Shown: in pieces, positions 17,092 through 25,296 of the stretch
Layout: every line of letters starts with the position of its first letter
How positions within the stretch are numbered: position 1 is the stretch's first letter
From: Polyangia bacterium
GTDB lineage: Bacteria; Myxococcota_A; Polyangia; Nannocystales; Nannocystaceae
NCBI GenBank assembly: GCA_030430565.1
Contig: JAUIKS010000053.1
Span: forward strand, 1-50,983
Direction of reading: 5' to 3'
DNA length: 50,983 nucleotides
Notes under the pieces: model-generated
The model's input: only the letters and a program-made list of their open reading frames with translations
What the model was told of the DNA's origin: nothing
The model's database searches: none
Translations under genes and position numbers: made by a program

Positions 17092-17940
17092 CTAGGATCC
17101 GTTCGCTGCTGCGGGCTTCTCGGTCTCCGCCGCGGCGCTCGCCGCAGGCTTCCCGCGGGCCGGCGAGACGCGCTGAGGCTTCGCCGACGAGCCGTTGGCG
17201 ATCGTTTGCCACTCGATCGCGGGCCGGTCGCGCATCTCCGTCGTCAGGTTGCCCTTCTCGAAGCCGACGCTGACGAGCTTCATGACCCCGTCCTTGGGCG
17301 CGCTGAAGTCGTGCGACGCCGGGGCGACGAAGGTGTAGTCCCGGAGATAGTTGAACACGCCGTAGCCGTTCCCGCGGTAGGTCAGCTCGATGTCGACTCG
17401 GTGCGGGCCAGGGATCACGTTGCCATCGTAGATCGCGAACTCGTCGAGCTGGTCGAGCGAGCCCGTGTCGTCCTCTCGAATGAACACCTGAGCGCCGTCG
17501 AGCAGGACCACGATCTTCACCAAGCGGAAGCCCGAGCCCATGATGTTTCGGTGGCGCAGCTCGAGGCGGCTGCCGGCCTTGACCCCGCGCAGCACGGTGT
17601 CACGCAGGACCGCGAGCCGAGCCTTGCTGCGAAACACCCGATCCTTGAGCGTATTGACCTCCTGCTCGATGCCGGTGAGCCGCTCGCCGTAGACCTCAGT
17701 CTCGCGTTTCCCGGTGTCCTCGAGGGACTCGGCTGGCTTCGCGGCGGCTGGCTTCGCGGCGGCTGGCTTCGCGGCGGCTGGCTTCGCGGCGGCTGGCTTC
17801 GCGGCTGGCTTCGCGGCGGCTGGCGCTGCGCTGCTGTCTGCAGGAGCCGCAGCCGCCCACGTACCGCTCGTGAGCACCGCGAGTGCGAGGACGCCCGCTA
17901 GGCCGATCCTGTATCTGAGGGCACGAATGCGCGATGACAC
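17092..17940 (-). CDS. Secreted Ala/Lys/Pro-repeat protein with coiled coil and beta domain, glt cluster
   Basis: The product is 282 aa. A signal peptide (LAGVLALAVLTSGTWAAAA) precedes five or so AAAKP repeats (about residues 38-68), a short coiled coil (GERLTGIEQEVNTLKDRVFRSKARL) and a beta-rich domain from about residue 115 to 235. That domain contains IVVLLDGAQVFIREDDTGSLDQLDEFAIYDG, VIPGPHRVDIELTYRGNGYGVFNYLRDYTF and a final VSVGFEKGNLTTEMRDRP. The Ala/Lys/Pro repeats make automated pipelines call such proteins dihydrolipoamide acetyltransferase, but no lipoyl or catalytic domain is present. It is the first gene of the run that ends at the 6753 hairpin, so it probably opens the operon. 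The function is inferred only from context: a periplasmic or outer-membrane part of the gliding/envelope machine. Confidence 0.72.
   Translation of the reverse strand: MSSRIRALRYRIGLAGVLALAVLTSGTWAAAAPADSSAAPAAAKPAAKPAAAKPAAAKPAAAKPAAAKPAESLEDTGKRETEVYGERLTGIEQEVNTLKDRVFRSKARLAVLRDTVLRGVKAGSRLELRHRNIMGSGFRLVKIVVLLDGAQVFIREDDTGSLDQLDEFAIYDGNVIPGPHRVDIELTYRGNGYGVFNYLRDYTFVAPASHDFSAPKDGVMKLVSVGFEKGNLTTEMRDRPAIEWQTIANGSSAKPQRVSPARGKPAASAAAETEKPAAANGS
17731..17826 (-). repeat. 15-bp tandem repeat coding for AAAKP units
   Basis: About five to six copies of a 15-base unit (plus-strand GGCTTCGCGGCGGCT), one of them shortened to 12 bases, lie in the first gene of the glt-type cluster. They encode a flexible linker between signal peptide and coiled coil. 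The unit keeps frame. Confidence 0.85.
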
Positions 17941-18015
17941 CGTGTCAGGCTACCAAGGCTGCCACTTCTACACCAGTAACCCGTGTTTTCAACACATCCC
18001 GGTCGGCCGTCCGAA

Positions 18016-19272
18016 TCACTCGGAGTCTGCAGCGATCGCCACACTCACGCGCCGCCACAAGGCCTCGAGGAGCTTGGGGATCCCCTCGCCGGTGTGGGCG
18101 GAGATCGTGAAGAGCGGGATCCCGCGCTCGCGCAACACGGCGCGGGTCTCTCGGATCAGCGCGCGGCCCTCTTCACTGTCGATCTTGTTGAGCGCCACGA
18201 CGCGCGGCCGCCCCTGAAACATCGGCCCGTATTGCTGAAGTTCGCGCTCCAGCGCCTCGAGATCCGCGAGCGGCGACCGTCCCTCGGTCGGATCTGGAGC
18301 CAGGAGGTGCAAGAGCACCCGCGTGCGCTCGAGATGTCGAAGAAACGCGTGCCCCAGGCCCTTGCCGGAGCTGGCGCCGTCGATGAGCCCAGGTACGTCG
18401 GCGACGACAAACGAGCGCTCGCCCGCGAGCGATACCACCCCTAGCTGCGGGACCAGCGTCGTAAACGGGTAGTTGCCGATCTTCGGCCGAGCCCGGCTTA
18501 TCTTGCTGATCAAGGTCGATTTACCGACGTTTGGATAGCCGACGATGCCGACGTCGGCGAGCAGCTTGAGCTCGAGCCGGAGCCAGTACGCTTCGCCGTG
18601 GCCGCCGGGTTCGGCGTGGTCTGGGGCGCGGTTGGTCGAGGTCTGGAAGTGCACGTTTCCGCGCCCACCACGGCCACCGCGCGCGACGATCAGCTCTTGC
18701 CCGTGATCGACCAGATCGCCGAGCTGCGTGCCGCGCTCGGGGGTCTCCCGTCGGGGCTTCTTACGGCGTGATCCGGAGCGTCGCGCGCGGATCTCGGTGG
18801 CCTGCTCCGCGATCGGTGTCCCCTGTTCGGGCGCGTCGTCGGACGCGCTCCAGTCACCGTCCTCACGAATGACGATATTCTCGAGCCCGCCTTCGCCCTC
18901 GAACGAGAACGAGCCGGACTCGGCCTCGGCCTGCGCGAGCCAGGGCGGCGGTTGATTCGAGTCCTCGGCGACGCCCTCAACATAGATGACGGTCCCCACC
19001 GGCACCTTGACGAACAGGTCGTCTCCGCTCTTGCCGTTGCGTCGCTTGCTCGAGCCGGATTGGCCGCTCTTGGCCTTGTAGTGCTGACGAAATTTGAGGT
19101 CCAGCAGCGTGGCGACTTGGCGATCGGCGACGAGCACTACGCTGCCGCCGCGACCACCGTCCCCACCCGCGGGACCTCCCATCGGGACGAATTTTTCACG
19201 CCGCCACGCGACGACACCGTCTCCACCGTTGCCAGCGCGCACAAGCACGCGAACTTGATCGATGAAGCGCAC
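18016..19272 (-). CDS. obg: GTPase Obg/CgtA with an unusual insertion in the Obg fold
   Basis: This is an essential ribosome-assembly and stress GTPase. The Obg fold starts with the invariant MRFIDQVRVLVRAGNGGDG and GGPAGGDGGRGG, and resumes with VARGGRGGRGN (about residues 196-206). The G domain has GYPNVGKST (G1, about 245-253), DVPGLIDGA (G3), NKID (G4) and a SAHTG (G5-like) motif. At 418 aa it lacks the extra C-terminal OCT domain. Between GTVIYVEG (about residue 100) and LGDLVDHG (about 184) lies an insertion of some 75 residues, acidic then strongly basic (RARRSGSRRKKPRRE), where most Obg proteins have a short turn. It lies downstream of rplU and rpmA, the usual bacterial order. Confidence 0.96.
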   Translation of the reverse strand: MRFIDQVRVLVRAGNGGDGVVAWRREKFVPMGGPAGGDGGRGGSVVLVADRQVATLLDLKFRQHYKAKSGQSGSSKRRNGKSGDDLFVKVPVGTVIYVEGVAEDSNQPPPWLAQAEAESGSFSFEGEGGLENIVIREDGDWSASDDAPEQGTPIAEQATEIRARRSGSRRKKPRRETPERGTQLGDLVDHGQELIVARGGRGGRGNVHFQTSTNRAPDHAEPGGHGEAYWLRLELKLLADVGIVGYPNVGKSTLISKISRARPKIGNYPFTTLVPQLGVVSLAGERSFVVADVPGLIDGASSGKGLGHAFLRHLERTRVLLHLLAPDPTEGRSPLADLEALERELQQYGPMFQGRPRVVALNKIDSEEGRALIRETRAVLRERGIPLFTISAHTGEGIPKLLEALWRRVSVAIAADSE

Positions 19273-19324
19273 GCCGCTTGGTCCTCTGGCTCGCCCTTCG
19301 AAACCGAGGACGAGCCGCGCTCAC

Positions 19325-19618
19325 TTACTCGGCTGCGGGTGCCTCGACGGCTGCCGCCGCCTCGACCGGATCTACAGAGACGTAGGAGCGACGATCGCGG
19401 CCACGCTTGTAGAACTTGACCACGCCGTCGACCTTGGCGAACAGCGTGAAATCCCGCCCCTGACCAACACCACGCCCGGGTCGGACGCTGTTTCCGACCT
19501 GCCTGACGAGGATGTTGCCGGCGCGGACAACCTGCCCACCAAAACGCTTGATCCCGCGGCGCTGAGCCTTGGAATCGCGGCCGTTCTTAATGGACCCCTG
19601 ACCTTTTTTATGTGCCAT
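19325..19618 (-). CDS. rpmA: 50S ribosomal protein L27
   Basis: The product is 97 aa. It begins MAHKKGQGSIKNGRDSKAQR, the conserved N-terminal tail that reaches the peptidyl-transferase centre, and continues with GIKRFGGQVVRAGNILVRQ, all typical of L27. The last 15 or so residues (VEAAAAVEAPAAE) form a short Ala/Glu tail beyond the usual end. It lies between rplU and obg. Confidence 0.98.
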   Translation of the reverse strand: MAHKKGQGSIKNGRDSKAQRRGIKRFGGQVVRAGNILVRQVGNSVRPGRGVGQGRDFTLFAKVDGVVKFYKRGRDRRSYVSVDPVEAAAAVEAPAAE

Positions 19619-19651
19619 GGCGAGTTGCTCTCCCTGCGCTACGAGGTGATC

Positions 19652-19975
19652 TCAGGCGCTGATCTCGACGATCTTGATCTCGGTGTAGGCCTGGCGATGG
19701 CCTTGCTTGCGCCGGGAGCTCTGACGCTTCCGGTACTTGTAGATGATGAGCTTGGGGCCCCGACCGTGGCTGACGACCTCGGCGCGGACCTTGGCGCCCT
19801 CGACACGCGGGGTCCCGATCTTCGCGTTCTCGCCGCTTCCGACCAGCAAGACGTCTTCGATGTCGAATGACGCGCCGACCTCGTTGGGCAGTTTCTCAAC
19901 CTTGAGAATGGTGCCCGGCGCGACACGGTACTGTTTCCCGCCGGTGCGGATGATGGCCTGGTTCAGCTCACTCAC
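19652..19975 (-). CDS. rplU: 50S ribosomal protein L21
   Basis: The product is 107 aa. The diagnostic patterns are AIIRTGGKQYRVAPG at the N-terminus and KLIIYKYRKRQSSRRKQGHRQAYTEIKI near the C-terminus. It is the first gene of the rplU-rpmA-obg operon. The 130 or so bases upstream (19976-20110) contain no gene and should hold the promoter and leader; I do not see a recognisable L21 leader RNA. Confidence 0.98.
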   Translation of the reverse strand: MSELNQAIIRTGGKQYRVAPGTILKVEKLPNEVGASFDIEDVLLVGSGENAKIGTPRVEGAKVRAEVVSHGRGPKLIIYKYRKRQSSRRKQGHRQAYTEIKIVEISA

Positions 19976-20111
19976 GTCTGGCTCGTAGCAATCTTGACGA
20001 TGCGCCCGTCCATGCGGCGGTCATCAGCAGACCGCGGCTGCCCGGCATGTTCCAGCGCGATTGCGCAGTGGTCCCCGCCAGGCCAAGGGGAGCCAGATTT
20101 TAGAGATATGA

Positions 20112-20134
20112 AGCCGGGCGTCAAGCGCCCGGCT
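20112..20134 (-). terminator. Hairpin downstream of the MYXO-CTERM protein gene
   Basis: A perfect 9-base stem (AGCCGGGCG against CGCCCGGCT) with a 5-base loop lies about 75 bases after the stop codon at 20210. On the minus strand it is followed by TCATATCTCTAAAAT, only partly T-rich. It sits between this gene and the rplU promoter region, the right place for a terminator. Confidence 0.55.
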
Positions 20135-20209
20135 CCCCCGGTAACCGTGCTCTAGCCCGAGCCCGGCCGTTTGGTCGTGTGATGCGTCACGCGACCGATA
20201 ATGAGCGAT

Positions 20210-21814
20210 CTACTGACGGCGTCGACGGAACAGCATGAGGCCGGCGAGCAGCGCGAGCGTGGCAGCGCTCCCAGACTTGCCCGACGAGGCGCTGCAGCCG
20301 CACCCCTCGTCCTCGCCCATGGTGTCAATCGCGGTGTCCGTGCCCGTCTCGCCCGCTGTTCCCCCAACGCTGGAGGCGTCGTCGTCGTCGTCGTCGTCGT
20401 CACCAGCGCTGGCGCCGCTGCTGCCGGTGGCGTCATCGTCGTCGTCATCGTCGCCCGTCATCGAGTCGTCACCGGTCGTCGCCGGCGCCTCGGTGCCGAC
20501 GTAGATCGTGACCGTCTCTTTGACGACATGATCGAAGTGGTCCTCCGCCTCGATGGTGATGTCGTAGACGCCCGCCGGGAGTTTATTGAGGTTCCACGCC
20601 GCCGCGCGGTCGTAGTCGACCTCATCGAGAACAACCTCGCCGTCCTGCGCGATGGTGACCTTCCAGCCGTAGCCGCCGTAGTTGTCGGTGACGTCGACGC
20701 GAACCTCGACGTTCGCGCCCGCCTCGAGCATATCCCCGTCCTGCGGGCTGATGAAGTTGATCACGGGCGGCTCGGTGTCCTCTTCGTTGGTGCCGAAGAT
20801 GAAGTCGAGCTCCTCGTAGTCCCACTGCTTCTCCGAGCCCTCGCCGCAGTACTTCTCGTGCGTGAGGCGACAGCCGATGGTGCCGGGGCCCTGACACTGC
20901 TCCTCGCACAGGTTGCGGCACTCCGACGCGAAGTCCTTGTTGCCGCTGCCCTGGTAGCTCATGATCATGTCGAAGCCGAGGATGTGATCGAGACCCCACG
21001 CGTGGGCGATCTCCTGGCTGATCGTCGATGAGGACGTGTTGCCGAAGGCGTAGACGACGTGCCGCTGGCCACGGGCCTCACAGTCCGTACCGGGCGCGAC
21101 GCCGCCGGCGGGGCTGTCGATCGTCGTGTCGGTCCACGAGCCGCCGATCATGCACATCGTGTACGGGACGGTCTGGCTGGGGCGCGAGGCGTACATGACG
21201 CGAACGCCCAGCGGCGAGAGGTCCTCCGTGACGGACTGGATCAGCGCGAGCGCGCTGGCCTCGCTGCCGCCGTACTGCGGGTAGTTCTCGTTGTGCCGCG
21301 CGAGCGACGACTTGTTAATCGCGGAGTTGTCAGCCCCCTTGATCAGCACGCCGCCGTTGAAGTTGAGAAACACGGTGTGCTTGCGCGGGTACTCGTTACC
21401 TGGCTTCTCGTTGTAGGCGTCGCTCGGGTACGGCGAGACCTGCTTGAGGCCGAGCGCGACGTCTTTGTACTGAACGACCTCGCCGATCTGGATGAACTCC
21501 TCGGGGAGCTCGCTGGGCTTGTCGAGGTTGGCCGGGGGCTGGGCGGCAAAATTGTCGACCCCGCCGAGCGACGAGAGATCGGGCTGCGCGGGGGGGACCG
21601 CGATGTATTGACCGCGCTCCGAGCCGACGACCTTCTCCATGTCGTACTCGTGGACCTCGACGCTCGACCCCTCGAACGGGCTGTAGATCTCGGTGGGTCC
21701 ACCGGGCCCAGACGCGACTGCGGTCGGGCTCACGAGAACAACGCCGAGGCCCATCGCGGCCACGGCAAACGACACCGGTAAGAATTTCGAAAGTCCCTTG
21801 GAGTACTTCGACAT
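20210..21814 (-). CDS. Secreted metalloprotease-like protein with MYXO-CTERM tail and degenerate HExxH motif
   Basis: The product is 534 aa. The ATG at 21814 has a good ribosome binding site (AGGGGGAAC) and a signal peptide (LPVSFAVAAMGLGVVLVSPTAVA). The middle carries QEIAHAWGLDH at residues 267-277, which aligns with the zinc-protease pattern HExxHxxGxxH except that the first His is Gln; a Met-turn-like MSYQG follows. An eight-Cys patch (ECRNLCEEQCQG, GCRLTHEKYCG) comes next, then an Ig-like beta domain (PPVINFISPQDGDMLEAGANVEVRVDVTD) and two poly-Asp stretches. The C-terminus is CGCSASSGKSG, a hydrophobic segment and RRRRQ: the MYXO-CTERM sorting signal, cleaved by myxosortase in related species. 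It is probably a cell-surface protein. Longer readings upstream to 22006 lack signal-like sequence. Confidence 0.85.
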   Translation of the reverse strand: MSKYSKGLSKFLPVSFAVAAMGLGVVLVSPTAVASGPGGPTEIYSPFEGSSVEVHEYDMEKVVGSERGQYIAVPPAQPDLSSLGGVDNFAAQPPANLDKPSELPEEFIQIGEVVQYKDVALGLKQVSPYPSDAYNEKPGNEYPRKHTVFLNFNGGVLIKGADNSAINKSSLARHNENYPQYGGSEASALALIQSVTEDLSPLGVRVMYASRPSQTVPYTMCMIGGSWTDTTIDSPAGGVAPGTDCEARGQRHVVYAFGNTSSSTISQEIAHAWGLDHILGFDMIMSYQGSGNKDFASECRNLCEEQCQGPGTIGCRLTHEKYCGEGSEKQWDYEELDFIFGTNEEDTEPPVINFISPQDGDMLEAGANVEVRVDVTDNYGGYGWKVTIAQDGEVVLDEVDYDRAAAWNLNKLPAGVYDITIEAEDHFDHVVKETVTIYVGTEAPATTGDDSMTGDDDDDDDATGSSGASAGDDDDDDDDASSVGGTAGETGTDTAIDTMGEDEGCGCSASSGKSGSAATLALLAGLMLFRRRRQ

Positions 21815-22034
21815 GCGTTCCCCCTCTGGCGTCGAATGTCGCGGATCCACGCTCACGCCGCCTCTTGTAGTTATGTCACATTTCGCCGACGTCGTGGCGC
21901 CACAATCCAGACAAACCGCAGTCCCCACTCGTGGGTGACTGAAGACCCCGAACGCTGTGTATTGGCATCGACATCGGGGGATTGCGCTACCCAGAAATTT
22001 CGGCAACTCGTGTCGACACGCCTAGTCTGCCCAC

Positions 22035-22688
22035 ATGCCCCGTTTTATCGAGCCGTGCGACGCCCCTCTCCCGTCACGAACACCTGTGGCAAAGCACCGG
22101 ACGCGCACTCAGCGCTGGACATTGGGAATCGCGCTCGCGCTCGTCACCACGGCATGCTCAAACTCACAAACTAGCAGCGCGCGATCTCATAGCCACCACC
22201 CAGCCACGTTCCTGGACCAATTCTCCCCGGCCGAGAGCCAACGGATCGCGGCCGCGCAGCCGTTTGTGCAGGACGCCGCGCGCTCGTACTCCCTCGAGCC
22301 GAGCCTGATCAACGGGGTCATCTGGGTGGAGAGCCGCTTCGATCCGCACGCGCGCAGCAAGAGCGGCGCCCGCGGGCTCATGCAGTTAATGCCGGCGACC
22401 GGGCGCGAGCTCGCCAAGCGCATGGGCGAGCCCGCGCGCCTGAGCGACCCCGCGTTTAATGTCCGCGCGGGCAGCTACTACCTCTACCGAATGCTGCAGG
22501 TCTTCGACGGCGACACGAAGCTCGCGCTCGCGGCCTACAACGCGGGCCCCGGCGCGATCAAGCGCCGACTCGCCGCTGGCGAGCCGCTCCCGGAGCGGAG
22601 CGAGCGATACGTACAGAAGGTCGCGGAGGCGCGACGCAGATTTCTGTCCACCGAGCGCACAGCCACCCGCACGGGCGGCCGGCTGTAG
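22035..22688 (+). CDS. Lytic transglycosylase (SLT domain) lipoprotein
   Basis: The product is 217 aa. A basic N-terminus and hydrophobic stretch end in the lipobox-like VTTAC (Cys41). The SLT/goose-lysozyme-type domain follows: ARSYSLEPSLINGVIWVESRFDPHA with the catalytic Glu in VESRF, then KSGARGLMQLMPATG, FNVRAGSYYLYRML and LALAAYNAGPGAIKRR. These are the canonical motifs of MltC/Slt-type peptidoglycan transglycosylases, which cleave the glycan strand to form 1,6-anhydro-muropeptides. No LysM or other binding domain is present. The ATG at 22035 lacks an evident ribosome binding site, and a GTG at 22086 is possible. The gene is divergent from the MYXO-CTERM gene and converges on the ABC-F gene with only 6 bases between stops. 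Confidence 0.92.
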   Translation: MPRFIEPCDAPLPSRTPVAKHRTRTQRWTLGIALALVTTACSNSQTSSARSHSHHPATFLDQFSPAESQRIAAAQPFVQDAARSYSLEPSLINGVIWVESRFDPHARSKSGARGLMQLMPATGRELAKRMGEPARLSDPAFNVRAGSYYLYRMLQVFDGDTKLALAAYNAGPGAIKRRLAAGEPLPERSERYVQKVAEARRRFLSTERTATRTGGRL

Positions 22689-22694
22689 CCTGGT

Positions 22695-24302
22695 TTAGCG
22701 CTTGCGAGACTTGCCGGTCTTGACGAGGAACTCGTCGTAGGTGCCGTGGAACAGGTCCCAGCCCTTCGGGCCCTTGAGCTCGAGCACGTGGGTGGCGACC
22801 TCGTTGATCAGCGCCTGATCGTGGGTCACGAACAGGATCGTGCCGGGGAAGGTCTGGATGGCCTCGGTGAGCGCGCGGATCGACTCGAGGTCGAAGTGGT
22901 TGGTCGGCTCGTCGAGCAGCAGCAGATTGTCTTTGGTCAGCGTCAGCTTCGACATCAGCAGACGGACGGTCTCGCCGCCGCTCAGCGCTGAGACCGGCTT
23001 GTCGGCGTCCGCGGCGGGGAACAGCATGCGCCCGAGCAAGCCGCGAATCTCCTCGACGGTGGCCTTCTCGTCCCACTGATACAGCCACTCGAAGGCGGTC
23101 TTGTCGGCGGAGTCGCCGATCCCCTCCTCGTGATCCTGCGGCATGTAGCCGACCGTGACCTCGTGCCCTAAGCGGACCTTGCCCTTGTCGGGCTCGTACA
23201 CGCCGGCGATGCACTTGAGCAGCGTGGTCTTGCCGATGCCGTTGGGGCCGACCACCGCGATCTTGCTGCCGCGCGTGATGGTCATGTGGATGTCGCTCAG
23301 CACTGTTTCGTCGTCAAACGACTTGCCGAGATGCTCGAGGTGGAGGACGAGCTTGCCGCTCTTGGTCTTCGGCTCGAAGCGGATGAACGGACGCTGGATG
23401 TTGGAGCGCTTGAGGTCGGTCAGCGAGATCTTCTCGATCGCGCGTCGACGCGACTGCGCCTGGCTCGCCTTCTTGGCGTTGGCGCCGAAGCGCTGGATGA
23501 AGGCCTTCAGCTCGGAGATCTTCTTCTGCTTGGTCGCGTTCTGCTTCTCCTGCGAGATCCGGTAGCGGATCTTCTGCCGGAGCATGTCGTCGTAGCCGCC
23601 CGTGTACGTAAAGATGTTCTGGTAGTCGACGTCGGCCGTGTGGGTGCAGACGTCGTTGAGAAAGTGACGGTCGTGGCTGATCACGACGAGCACGCCCTGG
23701 TAATTGTGCAGGAAGTCCTCGAGCCAGCGGATCGAGTCGATGTCGAGGTGGTTGGTCGGCTCGTCGAGCAGGAGGATGTCGGGCCGCCCGAACAGCGCCT
23801 GGGCCAGGAGCACGCGCAGGCGCATGCCGCCTCCCAGGACGTTGAGCGGCTGATCGTGGAACTCCCGCGCGATGCCCAGGCCCTCGAGCAGCTGCTCGGC
23901 CTCGACCTCGGCCTCGTAGCCGTTCTCCTCGGCGATCACGATCTCGAGCTCGCCGAGCTTCATGCCGATCGCGTCGGTCATGTCCTCGATCTTGAGCAGC
24001 TCCTCTTTGTCCTGCATCGCCTTCCACAGGCGGGCGTTGCCCATGATGACGACGTCGAGGATGCGGTCGTCCTCGTGCCGGTAGTGGTCCTGGTGCAGCA
24101 TGCTGAGCCGGCTGCGCGGCGGGCGGTTGACGCTGCCGGTGTCGGGCTCTAGCTCGCCCGCCAGGATCTTCATGAAGGTCGACTTGCCGGCTCCGTTGGC
24201 GCCGGTGAGGCCGTAGCGCTTCCCCGGGTCGAAGGAGGTGGTGATGTTCTCGAACAGAACCTTCCCGCCGTAGGACTTGGTGACTTCGGCTACCGTCAGC
24301 AT
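22695..24302 (-). CDS. ybiT: ABC-F family ATPase, YbiT type
   Basis: This is a soluble protein with two ABC cassettes and no membrane segments, of the kind that act on ribosomes. Cassette 1 has Walker A GANGAGKST, Walker B ILLLDEPTNHLD and a degenerate signature (VLGGGMRLRV). Cassette 2 has GPNGIGKTT, signature LSGGE and LLLLDEPTNHFD. The linker between them (RYRISQEKQNATKQKKISELKAFIQRFGANAKKASQAQSRRRAIEKI) and the motif FIRFEPKTKSGK match the YbiT subgroup, including its weakened first signature. The ATG at 24302 gives the family-like start MLTVAEVTKSYGG; an in-frame start at 24335 would add 11 residues. The product is about 535 aa. A role in translation is known for the family, but no substrate or antibiotic phenotype is implied here. 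Confidence 0.93.
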   Translation of the reverse strand: MLTVAEVTKSYGGKVLFENITTSFDPGKRYGLTGANGAGKSTFMKILAGELEPDTGSVNRPPRSRLSMLHQDHYRHEDDRILDVVIMGNARLWKAMQDKEELLKIEDMTDAIGMKLGELEIVIAEENGYEAEVEAEQLLEGLGIAREFHDQPLNVLGGGMRLRVLLAQALFGRPDILLLDEPTNHLDIDSIRWLEDFLHNYQGVLVVISHDRHFLNDVCTHTADVDYQNIFTYTGGYDDMLRQKIRYRISQEKQNATKQKKISELKAFIQRFGANAKKASQAQSRRRAIEKISLTDLKRSNIQRPFIRFEPKTKSGKLVLHLEHLGKSFDDETVLSDIHMTITRGSKIAVVGPNGIGKTTLLKCIAGVYEPDKGKVRLGHEVTVGYMPQDHEEGIGDSADKTAFEWLYQWDEKATVEEIRGLLGRMLFPAADADKPVSALSGGETVRLLMSKLTLTKDNLLLLDEPTNHFDLESIRALTEAIQTFPGTILFVTHDQALINEVATHVLELKGPKGWDLFHGTYDEFLVKTGKSRKR

Positions 24303-24514
24303 CTGGGGGGGTACCTTCCTCGCCTGGCTAGGCATCTGCGCGCCGGCTCTGCAGGGCAGCGCTCGAGCTCGCGGGTCTCGTGTGGATCGATGAAGCGAAT
24401 CGCGTTCGCAGGGCGCGCGTGCCGATACGGCCGACGAGTTCGTCCTTGGACAGCTCGTACAAATCCGCGCGACGTCGCGAGGGTGCTTGCCCTGTGTCGG
24501 TCGAGGTTGTTAAC

Positions 24515-25174
24515 GTGGCCCTCGTGGCCGGGCAACCGCTCCGCTGGGCTCTCGTGAGCATGCTCGTGGCAGGAGGCTGGGTGATTCCTCACGCCGCGCG
24601 CGCGTGCTCGTGCGCCCAACGCCTCTCGCCGACGCAGGCGCTGACACGCGCGGATGTCGTGTTCGAGGGCCGCGTCACCCGCGTGCCGACGCGCACCGAC
24701 TTCGCAAAGAGCTTCGGCGACACCGTGAGCTACGAGTTTGAGGTCGAGCGCTACTGGAAGGGCGTCGTCGAGAGCACGATGTCGCTGCACACGCCGTCGT
24801 CAGGCGCGGCCTGTGGTCGACGCTTCCGCGCCGGCGAGCGCTACCTGGTCTACGCGCAGCTCGACAGCCAGTCGGGCAAGCTCGTCGACACCATCTGCTC
24901 ACGCACTCGCGAGTCGCGCCGGGCGGATGAGGACTTCTCGCGCTTGCCGAGCGAGCGTCGCGTGTCGACCGCTGCGCCGAGCCGAGCCGAGGGGGCGGGT
25001 CGAGAGCCGCCGTTCCTCGAGCCGCCGCCGCCGCCGCTGGACTTCCCGGCGGAGGACGACGTCCCGCCGGGTTGTCGAGTCTCTGCAGCGTCGACGAGCG
25101 GCGAGCGAGCGCCCGTCTACACGCTCGCCGTGCTCGCGCTCGGGCTGCTCGGCCGGCGCCGGCGAACGACGTGA
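24515..25174 (+). CDS. Secreted NTR/TIMP-like domain protein with MYXO-CTERM-like tail
   Basis: The product is 219 aa from a GTG at 24515 with GAGG eight bases upstream. A signal peptide (LRWALVSMLVAGGWVIPHAARA) is followed directly by CSC, the N-terminal Cys-x-Cys that opens NTR/TIMP-type domains. The body (ADVVFEGRVTRVPTRT, YEFEVERYWKGVVESTMSLHTPSSGAACGRRFRAGERYLVYA) matches the beta-barrel pattern of bacterial NTR-like proteins. A Pro-rich linker (FLEPPPPPLDFPAEDDVPPGC) leads to a hydrophobic segment and RRRRTT, a variant MYXO-CTERM tail. It is probably exported and held or released at the cell surface. TIMP-like inhibition of metalloproteases is known for animal relatives but unproven for bacterial ones. 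The sequence from 24303 to 24514, divergent from the ABC-F gene, holds the promoter region. Confidence 0.8.
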   Translation: MALVAGQPLRWALVSMLVAGGWVIPHAARACSCAQRLSPTQALTRADVVFEGRVTRVPTRTDFAKSFGDTVSYEFEVERYWKGVVESTMSLHTPSSGAACGRRFRAGERYLVYAQLDSQSGKLVDTICSRTRESRRADEDFSRLPSERRVSTAAPSRAEGAGREPPFLEPPPPPLDFPAEDDVPPGCRVSAASTSGERAPVYTLAVLALGLLGRRRRTT

Positions 25175-25296
25175 CAGACCACGAATCGGTGCGAGATCCC
25201 GCACTAGCGTCAACCGGCCCACGCGAACCACGCCCGACGGATTTTGGGCATGCTCCACACGCACGTGGGGCTCCCGCGTGGCTCGGAGGAACTCGC

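Noticed and set aside
17092..17940. Dihydrolipoamide acetyltransferase, as Ala/Lys/Pro-repeat proteins are often labelled
   Set aside because: No lipoyl-Lys motif or acyltransferase domain; the repeat resembles a flexible linker only, and a signal peptide indicates export.
20393..20453. GTC/CGT repeats on the plus strand as a regulatory or mobile repeat
   Set aside because: They encode the poly-Asp runs of the MYXO-CTERM protein in frame and need no other explanation.
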